From contig CAVZOP010000006.1 of the NCBI GenBank assembly GCA_963776935.1, positions 248,001 to 312,000 of the forward strand: 64,000 bases of DNA, given 5' to 3'. Below, in pieces: positions 18,402 to 27,226 of this stretch. The stretch is from JALOLG01 sp963776935 (GTDB lineage Bacteria; Actinomycetota; Acidimicrobiia; Acidimicrobiales; Ilumatobacteraceae). Below the pieces are notes generated by a model. The model had not been told where the DNA came from. It made no database searches and saw only the letters and a program-made list of their open reading frames with translations. A program made the translations under genes and the position numbers. Numbering within the stretch: position 1 is the stretch's first letter; the number at the start of each line of letters is the position of its first letter.

Positions 18402-19214
18402 ATGAGCGTGGCGACCGACACGGTGCTGTCGATCCAGAACCTCGAGGTCGTCTACAGCGATGTCATCGTGGCGCTGCGGGGCGTGAGCCTCGAAGTGCCG
18501 ACGGGGGCGATCGTCGCCCTGCTCGGCGCCAACGGGGCCGGCAAGACGACGGTCTTGCGGGCCATCAGCGGGCTGCTGCCGACCCATCGCGGTCGGATCA
18601 CAAAGGGATCGATCAGCCTCGACGGCACGGTGGTCAACGAGCGGTCGTCGGCGAGCCTCGTCGGCCACGGTGTGGTCCAGGTGATGGAGGGGCGCCGTCT
18701 GTTCGCCGAGCTGACCGTGCAAGAGAACCTCCGCGCCGGCGCCCTCGTACGGCGCCCGAGCCGCGATGAGCTGGCGGCCGCGTACGAGACGGTCGCCGAC
18801 TTGTTCCCCGTGTTACGAGACCGCTGGGACAGCCCGGCCGGCTACCTGTCCGGCGGGGAGCAACAGATGGTCGCCATCGGTCAGGCCGTGATGGCCAAGC
18901 CTCGACTGCTCCTCCTCGACGAGCCGTCGCTCGGCCTCGCGCCACGCATCGTCGAGCAGATCCGCGACGTCATTGCCGACATCAACCGACTCGGTACTGG
19001 TGTGCTCCTCATCGAGCAGAACGCACGGATGGCGCTGTCGATCGCCGACCACGCGTACGTGCTCGAGAACGGCAAGATCGCCAAGGCCGGATCGGCCGAC
19101 GAGCTGCGTGGTGACCGCGACATCCAGGAGTTCTACCTCGGGATGGGCGCCCGCGGCCGTACCCGGTTCCACGAGGTCAAGAGCTATCGCCGCCAGAAGC
19201 AGTGGAGCTCATAG
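18402..19214 (+). CDS. Branched-chain amino acid-type ABC transporter ATPase (LivF-like)
   Basis: A 270-aa ATPase of the HAAT/Liv importer class. Walker A GANGAGKTT, Q-loop VQVMEGRRLFAELTVQENL, signature LSGGEQQ, Walker B LLLLDEPSLGLAP and switch IEQNA all fit LivF. GAGGAGG stands 7 nt before ATG 18402. It begins a tightly overlapping cluster (ATPases, acyl-CoA ligase, two permeases, binding protein). In actinobacteria and proteobacteria this arrangement with a ligase often serves uptake and activation of carboxylic, fatty or aromatic acids rather than amino acids. Confidence 0.9.
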   Translation: MSVATDTVLSIQNLEVVYSDVIVALRGVSLEVPTGAIVALLGANGAGKTTVLRAISGLLPTHRGRITKGSISLDGTVVNERSSASLVGHGVVQVMEGRRLFAELTVQENLRAGALVRRPSRDELAAAYETVADLFPVLRDRWDSPAGYLSGGEQQMVAIGQAVMAKPRLLLLDEPSLGLAPRIVEQIRDVIADINRLGTGVLLIEQNARMALSIADHAYVLENGKIAKAGSADELRGDRDIQEFYLGMGARGRTRFHEVKSYRRQKQWSS

Positions 19215-20011
19215 TGAGGGCTCCCACCGACCCGGTTTCGCCGACGCCGCTCCTGCTGGTCGAGGACGTTTCGCTGACGTTCGGTGGCGTCGTGGCGCTT
19301 CGTGACGTGAGCTTCGAGGTCCTTCCACGCGAGCTGTTCGCGATCATCGGACCCAACGGCGCCGGCAAGACGTCGATGTTCAACTGCCTGAACGCGGTGT
19401 ACCGACCGCAGAGCGGGTCGGCGCGACTCGACGACGTGGAGTTGCTCGACCTGCGGCCGGCCGACACCGCGGCGCTGGGTGTGGCGCGCACGTTCCAGAA
19501 CCTGGCGCTGTTCACGAACATGTCGGTGATCGACAACCTCATGCTCGGGCGGCACCACTTACTACGTGCCGGCCCGATCTCCGGCCCGCTGTGGTACGGC
19601 AAGGCGCGTCGCGAGGAGCAGACCCACCGCCGACGCTGCGCCGAGATCGCCGATTTCCTCGACCTCGCCGACTATGGCGCGATGCCCGTCGGTGCCCTGC
19701 CCTACGGCGTCCAGAAGCGGATCGAGCTCGGGCGGGCGCTGGCGATGGAACCCCGGCTGCTCCTCCTCGACGAACCAGTGGCGGGCATGAACCAGGAGGA
19801 GACCGAGGAGACGGCCCACCACATCTTGCAGATCCGCCGTGAGCTGGGCGTCGCCACGATCCTGGTCGAGCACCAGATGGACCTCGTGATGGACCTCGCG
19901 GACCGGGTCATGGTGCTCGACTTCGGTCGCGTCGTTGCCATCGGCGAGCCCGCCGAGATACAACTCGACGAGCGGGTCCATGCCGTCTACCTGGGAGTGG
20001 AGGCGCCATGA
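19214..20011 (+). CDS. Branched-chain amino acid-type ABC transporter ATPase (LivG-like)
   Basis: A 265-aa partner ATPase. GTG 19214 shares one base with the upstream stop and has GTGGAG upstream; GTG 19202 is a possible alternative. Motifs: FAIIGPNGAGKTSMFNCLN (Walker A), LGVARTFQNLALFTNMSV (LivG-type Q-loop), signature region LPYGVQKRIELGRAL (degenerate LSGG replaced by LPYG, seen in this subgroup), Walker B LLLLDEPVAGMN and VEHQMDLVMDLADRVMVLDFG. It heterodimerises with the LivF-like ATPase. The stop overlaps the ligase start (ATGA). Confidence 0.9.
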   Translation: MRAPTDPVSPTPLLLVEDVSLTFGGVVALRDVSFEVLPRELFAIIGPNGAGKTSMFNCLNAVYRPQSGSARLDDVELLDLRPADTAALGVARTFQNLALFTNMSVIDNLMLGRHHLLRAGPISGPLWYGKARREEQTHRRRCAEIADFLDLADYGAMPVGALPYGVQKRIELGRALAMEPRLLLLDEPVAGMNQEETEETAHHILQIRRELGVATILVEHQMDLVMDLADRVMVLDFGRVVAIGEPAEIQLDERVHAVYLGVEAP

Positions 20012-21844
20012 CCACGACCGTGCCGCGGAACGTGCCGCGGTCGGACACCACCGCCAGCGCGTCGACGTTGCCGGAAATGCTGGTGGCGCGGGCCGCCGAG
20101 ATGGGCGGCCGAACGGCAATCCGCCATCACGAGCTGGGGATCTGGGCGGCCTACACGTGGGGTGACTACCTGACCAGGGCGGCACGGGTCGGGATGGCCC
20201 TCGACGCGCTCGGCGTCGGTGCCGGCGATGCTGTCGCGATCCACAGCGCGAACCGGCCGGAATGGCTGTTCGCCGACATCGGCGCTCAAGGAATCGGCGC
20301 CGTACCCGTCGGCATCTACCCGACGTCGCCGGCGTCGGAGGTCGAGTACCTGCTGGGTCACAGTGAGGCGGTCGTCCTCATCGCCGAGGACGAGGAGCAG
20401 CTCGACAAGGTGCTGGAAGTACGCGACCGCCTGCCACACCTCCGGCACATCGTCGTGATCGAGGCGAGCACCGTGCTGCACCACATGCACGATCCGCAGA
20501 TCATGTCGTTCGAAGCGCTCGAGGCGCTCGGCAGCGGGCACGAGGACGAGTGGTCGGAACGCGTCGCTTCCCTTCGACCCGAGGACGTGGCCCTGATCGT
20601 GTACACGTCGGGCACCACCGGTCCACCCAAGGGGGCGATGCTCAGCCACAGCAACCTGGTGTCGGCGGCGGCCACCTTCGGTCAGGCGTTCGAGTCGAGC
20701 CCCCGCGACGAGGTGTTGTCGTACCTCCCGCTGTGTCACATCGCCGAGCGTCTGAACTCGGCGATCAATGCGCTGAGCGTCGGGTACGTCGTCAACTTCG
20801 GCCGCGGCGGGCCGTTCTTCAACCGAGACCTGCGTGACGTCCAGCCGACCATCTTTCTCGGGGTTCCGAGAGTGTGGGAGAAGATGGCGGCAACTGTCGA
20901 CATCAAGATGAACGACGCCGTCTCGGCTCAAGCGTCGGCTGTACCACTGGGCGGTGCACCGCGGGAGTCGCCTTGCGCGCGACCGCATGGACGGCGACAT
21001 GCGATTCGTCCACCGGGTGTTGATGGGCGTGACGTGGGTGCTCGTGTTCCGGTCGCTCCGCGACAAGCTGGGTCTGCGCCGCGTGCGCATCGCCCTCTCC
21101 GGTGCGGCCCCGATCGCGCCCCAGCTCCTCGAATACTTCTGGGCGCTCGGTGTGCCCGTGCGGGAGGGCTACGGGCAGACGGAGAACACCGCCGTGGCGA
21201 CCTACACGCCGGCCGAGGACGTCCGCATCGGCAAGGTGGGCAAGGCACTTCCTGGCGTCGAGATCCGGATCGCCGATGACGGAGAGATCCTGACCCGCAC
21301 GCCGGGCAACTTCCTCGGATATCTCAAGGACCCGGACGCGACCGCGGCCACACTCGACGCCGACGGTTGGCTGCACACGGGTGACATCGGCGAGCTCGAC
21401 GCGGCGGGATTCCTGACGATCACCGACCGGGTCAAGGACCTGATCATCACCGCCGGCGGGAAGAACGTCTCGCCGAGCGAGATCGAGAATCAGCTCAAGG
21501 TGTCGCCGTTCGTCAGAGAAGCGATCGTGATCGGCGACCAGCGCAAGCACCTCGCCGCGTTGATCGGCATCGAGTTGGACACCGTCGGCGACTGGGCGAT
21601 GCGACACCAGCTCGCCTACACGACCTACGCCGACCTGGCATCGAAGCCCGAGGTGGTGGCGTTGATCGACGAGTGGGTCGACCACGTCAACCGCGACCTC
21701 GCCCGGGTCGAGCAAGTGAAGACGTTCCGGCTGCTGCGCCGTGAGCTCGACCACGAGGGCGGCGCGCTCACCGCGACGCAGAAGGTGAAGCGCCGTGCCG
21801 TCGCCGAGGAGTTCGCCGACCTGATCGAGGAGATGTACCGATGA
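20008..21844 (+). pseudogene. AMP-forming long-chain/aryl acyl-CoA synthetase, one frameshift
   Basis: Acyl-CoA ligase embedded in a Liv-type transport operon. The first frame carries the phosphate-binding motif YTSGTTGPPKGAM near residue 198 and PLCHIAERL. Near 20920 (KMNDAVS) the sense shifts forward one base into RLKRRLYHWAVHRG and continues with ALSGAAPIAPQLLEYF, REGYGQTEN, DGWLHTGDIGELD and KDLIITAGGKNVSP to the stop at 21844. A single extra base restores a ~612-aa enzyme of normal length. It would activate an imported carboxylic acid with ATP and CoA. The start and stop both overlap neighbours (ATGA). Confidence 0.88.
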
Positions 21845-22737
21845 ACGACTTCCTCCAGTACTGCTTCGGCGGCTTCGCGCTCGGAGCACGCTACGCGTTG
21901 GTGGCCCTCGGCTTCGTCGTCATCCATCGGGCGACCGGCGTGATCAACTTCGCCCAGGGCTCGCTCGTGGCGCTCGGCGCCTACTTCACGTTCAGCGCCC
22001 ACCAGACCTGGGGGCTGCCGTTCGTGGTCGCCGTCGGTCTGGCCGTCGTGGGAACGGCAGCCGTGGGGGTGTTCGTCGAGCACTTCTTGCTGCGCCGCAT
22101 GTCCGGTCAACCGGTGTTCTCCGTGATCATGCTCACGATCGGGTTGTTGTTCGTCATCGATCAGGCGATCACGATGGTGTGGGGACAGGATGCCCACAAC
22201 CTCGGTGACCCATGGGGCATCCGAACCGTCACCGCCGGCGAGATCGTGATGGCGGTCGAGGACCTGTGGAGCATCGCACTGGCGTTCGCGGTCGTCGCTG
22301 CGTTCTTCGTGTTCTTCCACTACAGCGGTACCGGGCTCGCGATGCGTGCGGTGGCCATCGACGAGGAGGCGGCGATGGCGCGCGGGATCTCGGTGCGTCG
22401 CGTTGTCGCCGTGGCGTGGGGCATCGCCGGCGCCGTGGCTGCCATCGCAGGGGTGACGCTCGCCTCCGGACCCGCAGCACTGCGACCCACGATCGGTCTG
22501 ATCGCCCTGGCCGCATTCCCCGCCATGATCCTCGGTGGCCTCGACTCGCCGCTCGGTGCCGTGGTGGGTGGGTTCATCATCGGCATCACGCAGACGCTCA
22601 CCGCCGGGTATCAGCCGCGTTACGCCGAATGGCTCGGCGACGACTTCCAAGCGGTCACGCCGTACGTGGTGATGATCGCGATTCTCATGCTCCGTCCGTA
22701 CGGCCTGTTCGGCACCAAGGAGGTTCAACGGCTATGA
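21841..22737 (+). CDS. Branched-chain amino acid-type ABC transporter permease (LivH-like)
   Basis: A 298-aa inner-membrane permease with about eight helices and the LivH hallmarks ALGFVVIHRATGVINFAQGS near residue 25 and RAVAIDEEAAMARGISVRRV in the coupling loop. The start overlaps the ligase stop and the stop overlaps the LivM start, both by ATGA, so subunits are translationally coupled. Confidence 0.92.
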   Translation: MNDFLQYCFGGFALGARYALVALGFVVIHRATGVINFAQGSLVALGAYFTFSAHQTWGLPFVVAVGLAVVGTAAVGVFVEHFLLRRMSGQPVFSVIMLTIGLLFVIDQAITMVWGQDAHNLGDPWGIRTVTAGEIVMAVEDLWSIALAFAVVAAFFVFFHYSGTGLAMRAVAIDEEAAMARGISVRRVVAVAWGIAGAVAAIAGVTLASGPAALRPTIGLIALAAFPAMILGGLDSPLGAVVGGFIIGITQTLTAGYQPRYAEWLGDDFQAVTPYVVMIAILMLRPYGLFGTKEVQRL

Positions 22738-23846
22738 CCGCCGCGCTGCGTGGCCGCGACTCGGCCAATCGAGCGATGCTCCGCGACCACCTCGATACGA
22801 CCGCGCTGTGGCGCACCAACTGGCGTCGCGCCGGGCTCGTGATCGGGCTCCTCGTTTTCGTCGTTGCACCGCTGTACCTCTCCGACTTCCAGCTCACGAT
22901 CGTCGACTATGCGGGCATCGCCGCGATCGGCGCGATCGGGCTCAACGTGCTCACCGGGTACACCGGACAGATCTCGCTCGGCCACGGGTTCTTTCTCGGC
23001 GCAGGGGCGTACACCGCCGCGTACGTCGGCAGCGAGCTGTCACTTCCGCTGCCCCTCTGGCTGGCGACAGCCGGGGCAGCGGGAGCGCTCGTCGGCGCCG
23101 TGATCGGGCCGTTCGCGCTCCGCCTCCGCGGCAGCTACCTGGCGATCATCACACTCGGGCTCGTCTTCATCGGCCAGCACGTGTTCGAGAACTGGGATTC
23201 GGTGACCGGCGGCCTCAACGGGAAGTCGGTGACCCTCCCGGTCGAGGTCGGGCCGATCGACTTCGCCGAGCTCGACGTGTTCGGTCACTCGTTCACTCGC
23301 AACGGTGGCTACTTCTATTTGATCTGGGGCCTGGTGGCGCTCGTCGCCCTCGTGGTCAAGAACCTGATGCGCTCCCGCCTGGGGCGAGCGTTCCAGGCGG
23401 TTCGCGACCGTGATGCCGCGGCGGCGGTGATCGGGGTGCGCCTGGCGCGCACGAAGGTGATGTCGTTCGTCATCTCGAGCTCTCTGGCTGCGATGGCGGG
23501 CGCGCTGTATGGGTCGTACCAGCGGTTCGTGAACCCCGACGAGTTCGGGTTGTTCCTCTCGATCGAGTACGTGGCGATGATCGTGATCGGCGGCGTCGCA
23601 ACGATCTACGGGTCGGTGCTCGGAGCGCTGTTCATCACTGCCGTGCCCTTCTTGATCGAGGAGTTGAGCGACCGGATCCCGGGCGTCGCCACCCAGCCGG
23701 GAGAGTCCGGCATCACCGTGTTCGCGTTGAACCAGGCGACCTTCGGGTTGCTGATCATCGGCTTCTTGCTGTTCGAACCGCGAGGCCTCGCCGCGCTCTG
23801 GGTGCGGTTGAAGACCTACTTCCAGGCCTGGCCGTTCTCGTATTGA
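22734..23846 (+). CDS. Branched-chain amino acid-type ABC transporter permease (LivM-like)
   Basis: A 370-aa permease, second membrane subunit of the importer. Family signature GLNVLTGYTGQISLGHGFF lies near residue 75 and FQAVRDRDAAAAVIGVRLARTKVMSF in the coupling loop, followed by an IGGVATIYGSVLGALF helix pair. ATG 22734 is inside the LivH stop. The protein ends with a hydrophilic segment 45 nt before the binding-protein gene. Confidence 0.92.
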   Translation: MTAALRGRDSANRAMLRDHLDTTALWRTNWRRAGLVIGLLVFVVAPLYLSDFQLTIVDYAGIAAIGAIGLNVLTGYTGQISLGHGFFLGAGAYTAAYVGSELSLPLPLWLATAGAAGALVGAVIGPFALRLRGSYLAIITLGLVFIGQHVFENWDSVTGGLNGKSVTLPVEVGPIDFAELDVFGHSFTRNGGYFYLIWGLVALVALVVKNLMRSRLGRAFQAVRDRDAAAAVIGVRLARTKVMSFVISSSLAAMAGALYGSYQRFVNPDEFGLFLSIEYVAMIVIGGVATIYGSVLGALFITAVPFLIEELSDRIPGVATQPGESGITVFALNQATFGLLIIGFLLFEPRGLAALWVRLKTYFQAWPFSY

Positions 23847-23891
23847 GCATCACGTGAGAGATCCCGTGAGCACTACAGGAAGGACATCCAT

Positions 23892-25326
23892 ATGAGAGGG
23901 AATTCTGAACGACCAGGTCGGCGGTCGGTCCGGCGCGGCGTTGCGCTCGTCGCCGGACTTGCGCTCGTCGTCGCGTCGTGCGGTGACGACGACGATGGCG
24001 CGGCTTCGACGGAGGCGCCAAGTGGCAACCGAAGCCTCGGACGCGACCGAGCCGCCGGCCGTGAGCGAGTTGACGGAGGTGACCGAAGCGCCAGCAGCGA
24101 CCGACGCGACCGATGCGACCGCGGCACCCGAGACGACCGAGGCGCCGGCAGCCAAGGATCCCGAGCCCGGCCCGGGATTCGACGGTTCGACCATCAAGGT
24201 CGGGGTGCTCACCGCGCTCAGCGGCCCGGCCGCGCTGATCGGCACTCCGCTGGCCGCAGGGCAGCAGGTCTACTTCGACTACTTGAACGCCGAGCTCGGC
24301 GGCATCGCCGGCAAGTACCCGGTCGAGATCGTGCTCGAGGACAACCAGTACGAGACGGCGACGACCGTGCAGAAGTACGGGAAGATCAAGAACGACGTAG
24401 TGATGTTCTCCCAGATCATGGGCACGCCTTCGATCTCCGCCGCATTGCCGTTGCTCGCCGAGGACGACATGGTCGCCGCGCCTGCGTCGCAGGACGCCTT
24501 CTGGGTGCGCGAGCAGAACCTCTTCCCGGTCATCGAGCCGTATCAGATCGACGTGATCAACGCCATGTCGTACTACGTCGGCGACGGCGGCGGGTCGGCC
24601 ACGGACACGATCTGCGCAGTGATCCAGAACGACGTGTACGGCGAGGCCGGTCTCGAGGGTTTGCAGTTCGCGGCCGACCAGCTCGGCTTCGAGATCGCGA
24701 CCGTGACGCGCTACGCCGCCGGTGACCAGGACTTCACGGCCCAAGTGACCGAGCTCGCGAACACGAACTGCGACATGGTGTTCGCGACCGCGCTGCCGAC
24801 GGAGTTCGCCGGGATCCTCGGCGCCGCCGCCCAGCGGGCGTTCGAGCCGCGGTGGATCGCCCAGTCGCCGGCGTGGGTCGACGAGCTGGCGGCCACGCCG
24901 TTGGCCGACTACCTCGAGGCGCACGTGTGGATCGTCGCCCTCGGCCGCGAGTGGGGCGACCCCGCCTCGAAGGACATGACCGACCTGGTCGATCGGGTCG
25001 CGGTCTACAAGCCGGACCAGTCGCCCGACTACTACTTCACGTTCGGCTACCTGCAGGCGTGGGCGACGCATCAGCTGCTCGAGGCCGCTGTCGCCGACGG
25101 CGACCTCAGCCGCGAGGGCATCATCAACGCGATGAACGGCCTGTCCTCCCTCGAGTTCGGTGATCTGAGCCCTGCCTACGGCTACGGCCCGCCCGAGGAT
25201 CGCGACCCACCGCGTGGCAGCACGATCTTCGCGGTCGACACGAGCAAGCCGTTCGCGCTCGGTGCGCTGGCGACGAACTTCACGACACCCGCGGCCGAAG
25301 CGTACGAGTTCCCCGCGGCGGACTGA
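23892..25326 (+). pseudogene. Liv-type substrate-binding lipoprotein, frameshift in linker
   Basis: Type-1 periplasmic-binding-protein lipoprotein feeding the Liv-type importer. AGGAAGGA precedes ATG 23892; the signal peptide ends in the lipobox LALVVASC. Between about 24010 and 24040 the sense moves forward one base, from DDDDGAASTEAPSG into ATEASDATEPPAVSELTEV, both halves of a typical Thr/Ala/Glu-rich tether. The ligand-binding domain begins at IKVGVLTALSGPAALIGTPL and runs intact to 25326 (LEDNQYETATTVQKYG, QSPAWVDELAATPL). One extra base in a repetitive stretch explains the break. Ligand unknown; the ligase in the operon suggests a carboxylic acid. Confidence 0.85.
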
Positions 25327-25336
25327 CCGGCGCTTC

Positions 25337-25373
25337 CGCACGGTCGTGGGCAGGTCGGGCCCGCGGCCGTGCG
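25337..25373. terminator. Inverted repeat between convergent genes
   Basis: CGCACGG (25337-25343) pairs with CCGTGCG (25367-25373) around a GC-rich interior that can pair further (GGGC/GCCC). It sits in the 60-nt gap between the convergent binding-protein and HMG-CoA reductase genes, where a bidirectional terminator is expected. No T-tract is present. Confidence 0.45.
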
Positions 25374-25386
25374 TCAGGCCCGCGGT

Positions 25387-26577
25387 TCACGGGCGGTTGC
25401 GGCCGAGCGTGTCGTGGCTCGACACCCAGTCGCCGTGCAGTACCGCGGCGCTGAGCGAGATGTCGCCGGCGAGCACGACGGCGGCGACGATCTCGGCGAA
25501 CTTGGCGACCTTGCCGGCGCCGTAGCAGCCGAGCATCTCGAGGCATTCGCGCTGCGTCGCCAGCCCGGTGCCGCCGCCGTACGTGGCGACGACGAGCGAT
25601 GGGATCGTGACCGACCAGTAGTAGTCGCCGTCGTCGAGCAACTGGCTGTACGTGATGGCGGCGTGTGATTCGGCCACGTTGGCGACGTCCTGACCGGTGG
25701 CGATGAACAACGCCGCGATGCCATTGGCGGCGTGGGCGCCATTGTTCGCTGCGCCGCTCAGCAAGGCGCCGACGTTGGACACCTGACGCCAGCGGAACAT
25801 CGTGCGGGTCTCGACCCCCATGAGCTCGGCGAGCACATGCCGGTCGAGCGTCGCCTCGGCGACGACCCGCTTGCCGCGCGTGAGCAATGTGTTGATCGCG
25901 GAGTGTTTCTTGTCGGTGTCGATGTTCCCCGACAGGACGTACTCGAGCTCAGCCGGGTAGTTCGCCAGGATCCACTCGCAGGCGGCGAGCGTCGCCTTGC
26001 CCGTCATGTTCTGACCCGCCGCATCACCCGTGGTGTAGTTGCAGCGAAGGAAGCGGATGGGGCCGACGGCGTGCTGCGTGATGTGGGTCAGCCGCCCTGT
26101 ACGCGTGGTGGCCTCGGCCGCGGACCGGATCTGATCGAGGTGGGCGTCGACCCACAGACCGAACTCGCGGGCCCGGAGCGCATCGGGGAGGACGAAGGCG
26201 GGAGCGCGCTGCATGGAGTCGCCGACGACGGTGGTGGTGACGCCACCGGACTCGCTGAGCACCCGCATGCCACGGTTGTAGCTGGCGACCAACGTGCCTT
26301 CGGTCGTGGCCAGCGGGACGTAGAAGTCGCCCCGGGCGTGCTCGCCGTTGATGCGCAGCGGACCGGCGACACCGATCGGCACCTGCGCGACGCCGAGGAA
26401 GTTCTCGATGTTGCCGGGCAGCGTGGCGGGATCGCACGAGTACTGCCCGACGTGGTCGAGGCGGGCGCCGGAGTGCTCCTCGACGAAGGCGCGCCGACGC
26501 TCCGCCTGCTCGGCCGTGTAGTCGTTCGTGGCATCGCGCGGGATCCGCTCCCGTGGGTGCTCGGACGGCTGCGTCAC
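25387..26577 (-). CDS. Hydroxymethylglutaryl-CoA reductase
   Basis: A 396-aa soluble HMG-CoA reductase making mevalonate from HMG-CoA. GTG 26577 is chosen because GGAGG lies exactly 8 nt upstream. Family motifs in order: ENFLGVAQVPIGVAGP (residues ~58-73), TTEGTLVASYNRG with catalytic E93, GDAAGQNM (184-191), NIDTDKKHSAIN with catalytic K223, AHAANGIAALFIATGQDVA with D297, GGGTGLATQRECLEML, and the C-terminal catalytic His in WVSSHDTLGRNRP. All catalytic residues are present. No other mevalonate gene is in the window. It is divergent from an unknown small protein gene and convergent with the Liv binding protein. Confidence 0.95.
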   Translation of the reverse strand: MTQPSEHPRERIPRDATNDYTAEQAERRRAFVEEHSGARLDHVGQYSCDPATLPGNIENFLGVAQVPIGVAGPLRINGEHARGDFYVPLATTEGTLVASYNRGMRVLSESGGVTTTVVGDSMQRAPAFVLPDALRAREFGLWVDAHLDQIRSAAEATTRTGRLTHITQHAVGPIRFLRCNYTTGDAAGQNMTGKATLAACEWILANYPAELEYVLSGNIDTDKKHSAINTLLTRGKRVVAEATLDRHVLAELMGVETRTMFRWRQVSNVGALLSGAANNGAHAANGIAALFIATGQDVANVAESHAAITYSQLLDDGDYYWSVTIPSLVVATYGGGTGLATQRECLEMLGCYGAGKVAKFAEIVAAVVLAGDISLSAAVLHGDWVSSHDTLGRNRP

Positions 26578-26762
26578 GTCGGCGACCTCCGCTCGATGGA
26601 TCGGCCCCGACTGTACGCGCATGTGGCCAGTGGTTCGTGACCATCGCCTCTGTCTCGTTTCCCTGCGATGCGCGCACGATGGACATTCACACGAGGGGTC
26701 AAACCAGACGGAGAGCGGAACAAGACAACCAACGAAGCCGCGACGAGTGAAAGAGGTGTGAG

Positions 26763-27164
26763 ATGCAAGAGCCGATGCATGGGGTGGTACTGCTCGACGT
26801 GTCACCCGGCGCGGGTGAGGCATTCGAGCGATCCTTCTTCGAAAAGGTTGGGCACCCGGCCGTGGTCTGTCACGGACCGCACGAGGGTTCATTGTGCCCA
26901 CTTCTCGATGGCAAGGGCTGCGCCGACTTCGAGGCTGCACACGGAATCGTGTTCGAGCTCGACCTCGACCAGCCGCAGCACCTGGCAATCGTCCGGCGGT
27001 ACCGCGAGCTCGGTCGCGAGGGGTTGCCCATCAGGGTGGTCGCGACGCCCGAGCAGGCGGATCGGTACCGCGACGAGCTCGCAGGGGTCGAGATCTGGAC
27101 GCACGAGCCGACAGTTGCCGACCTCGACGGCTTCGCGGCCGAGGTCGAGGCGACCGACCGGTAG
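26763..27164 (+). CDS. Conserved-looking protein of unknown function with Cys-rich segment
   Basis: A 133-aa soluble protein with no family I can name with confidence. AGAGG lies upstream of ATG 26763. The segment CHGPHEGSLCPLLDGKGCAD (three Cys, two His) near residues 36-55 looks like a metal or thiol site. It is followed by an alternating strand/helix pattern (HGIVFELDLDQPQHLAIVRRY, LPIRVVATPEQA) reminiscent of a small alpha/beta domain. There is no signal peptide or membrane segment. It lies between HMG-CoA reductase (divergent) and the AidB-like gene (same strand, 62 nt downstream, which has its own promoter), so a functional link is only a guess. Confidence 0.75.
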   Translation: MQEPMHGVVLLDVSPGAGEAFERSFFEKVGHPAVVCHGPHEGSLCPLLDGKGCADFEAAHGIVFELDLDQPQHLAIVRRYRELGREGLPIRVVATPEQADRYRDELAGVEIWTHEPTVADLDGFAAEVEATDR

Positions 27165-27226
27165 CCGGCGCGGTGACCACCACGATGGCGTCGAGCGGCC
27201 GCGACGCGCACGCCTAGCCTCCGGCC

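Noticed and set aside
20900..20940. Programmed +1 frameshift in the acyl-CoA ligase
   Set aside because: No slippery site or stop-codon context typical of programmed +1 shifting is seen, and other genes show similar unrelated shifts; error or decay is simpler.
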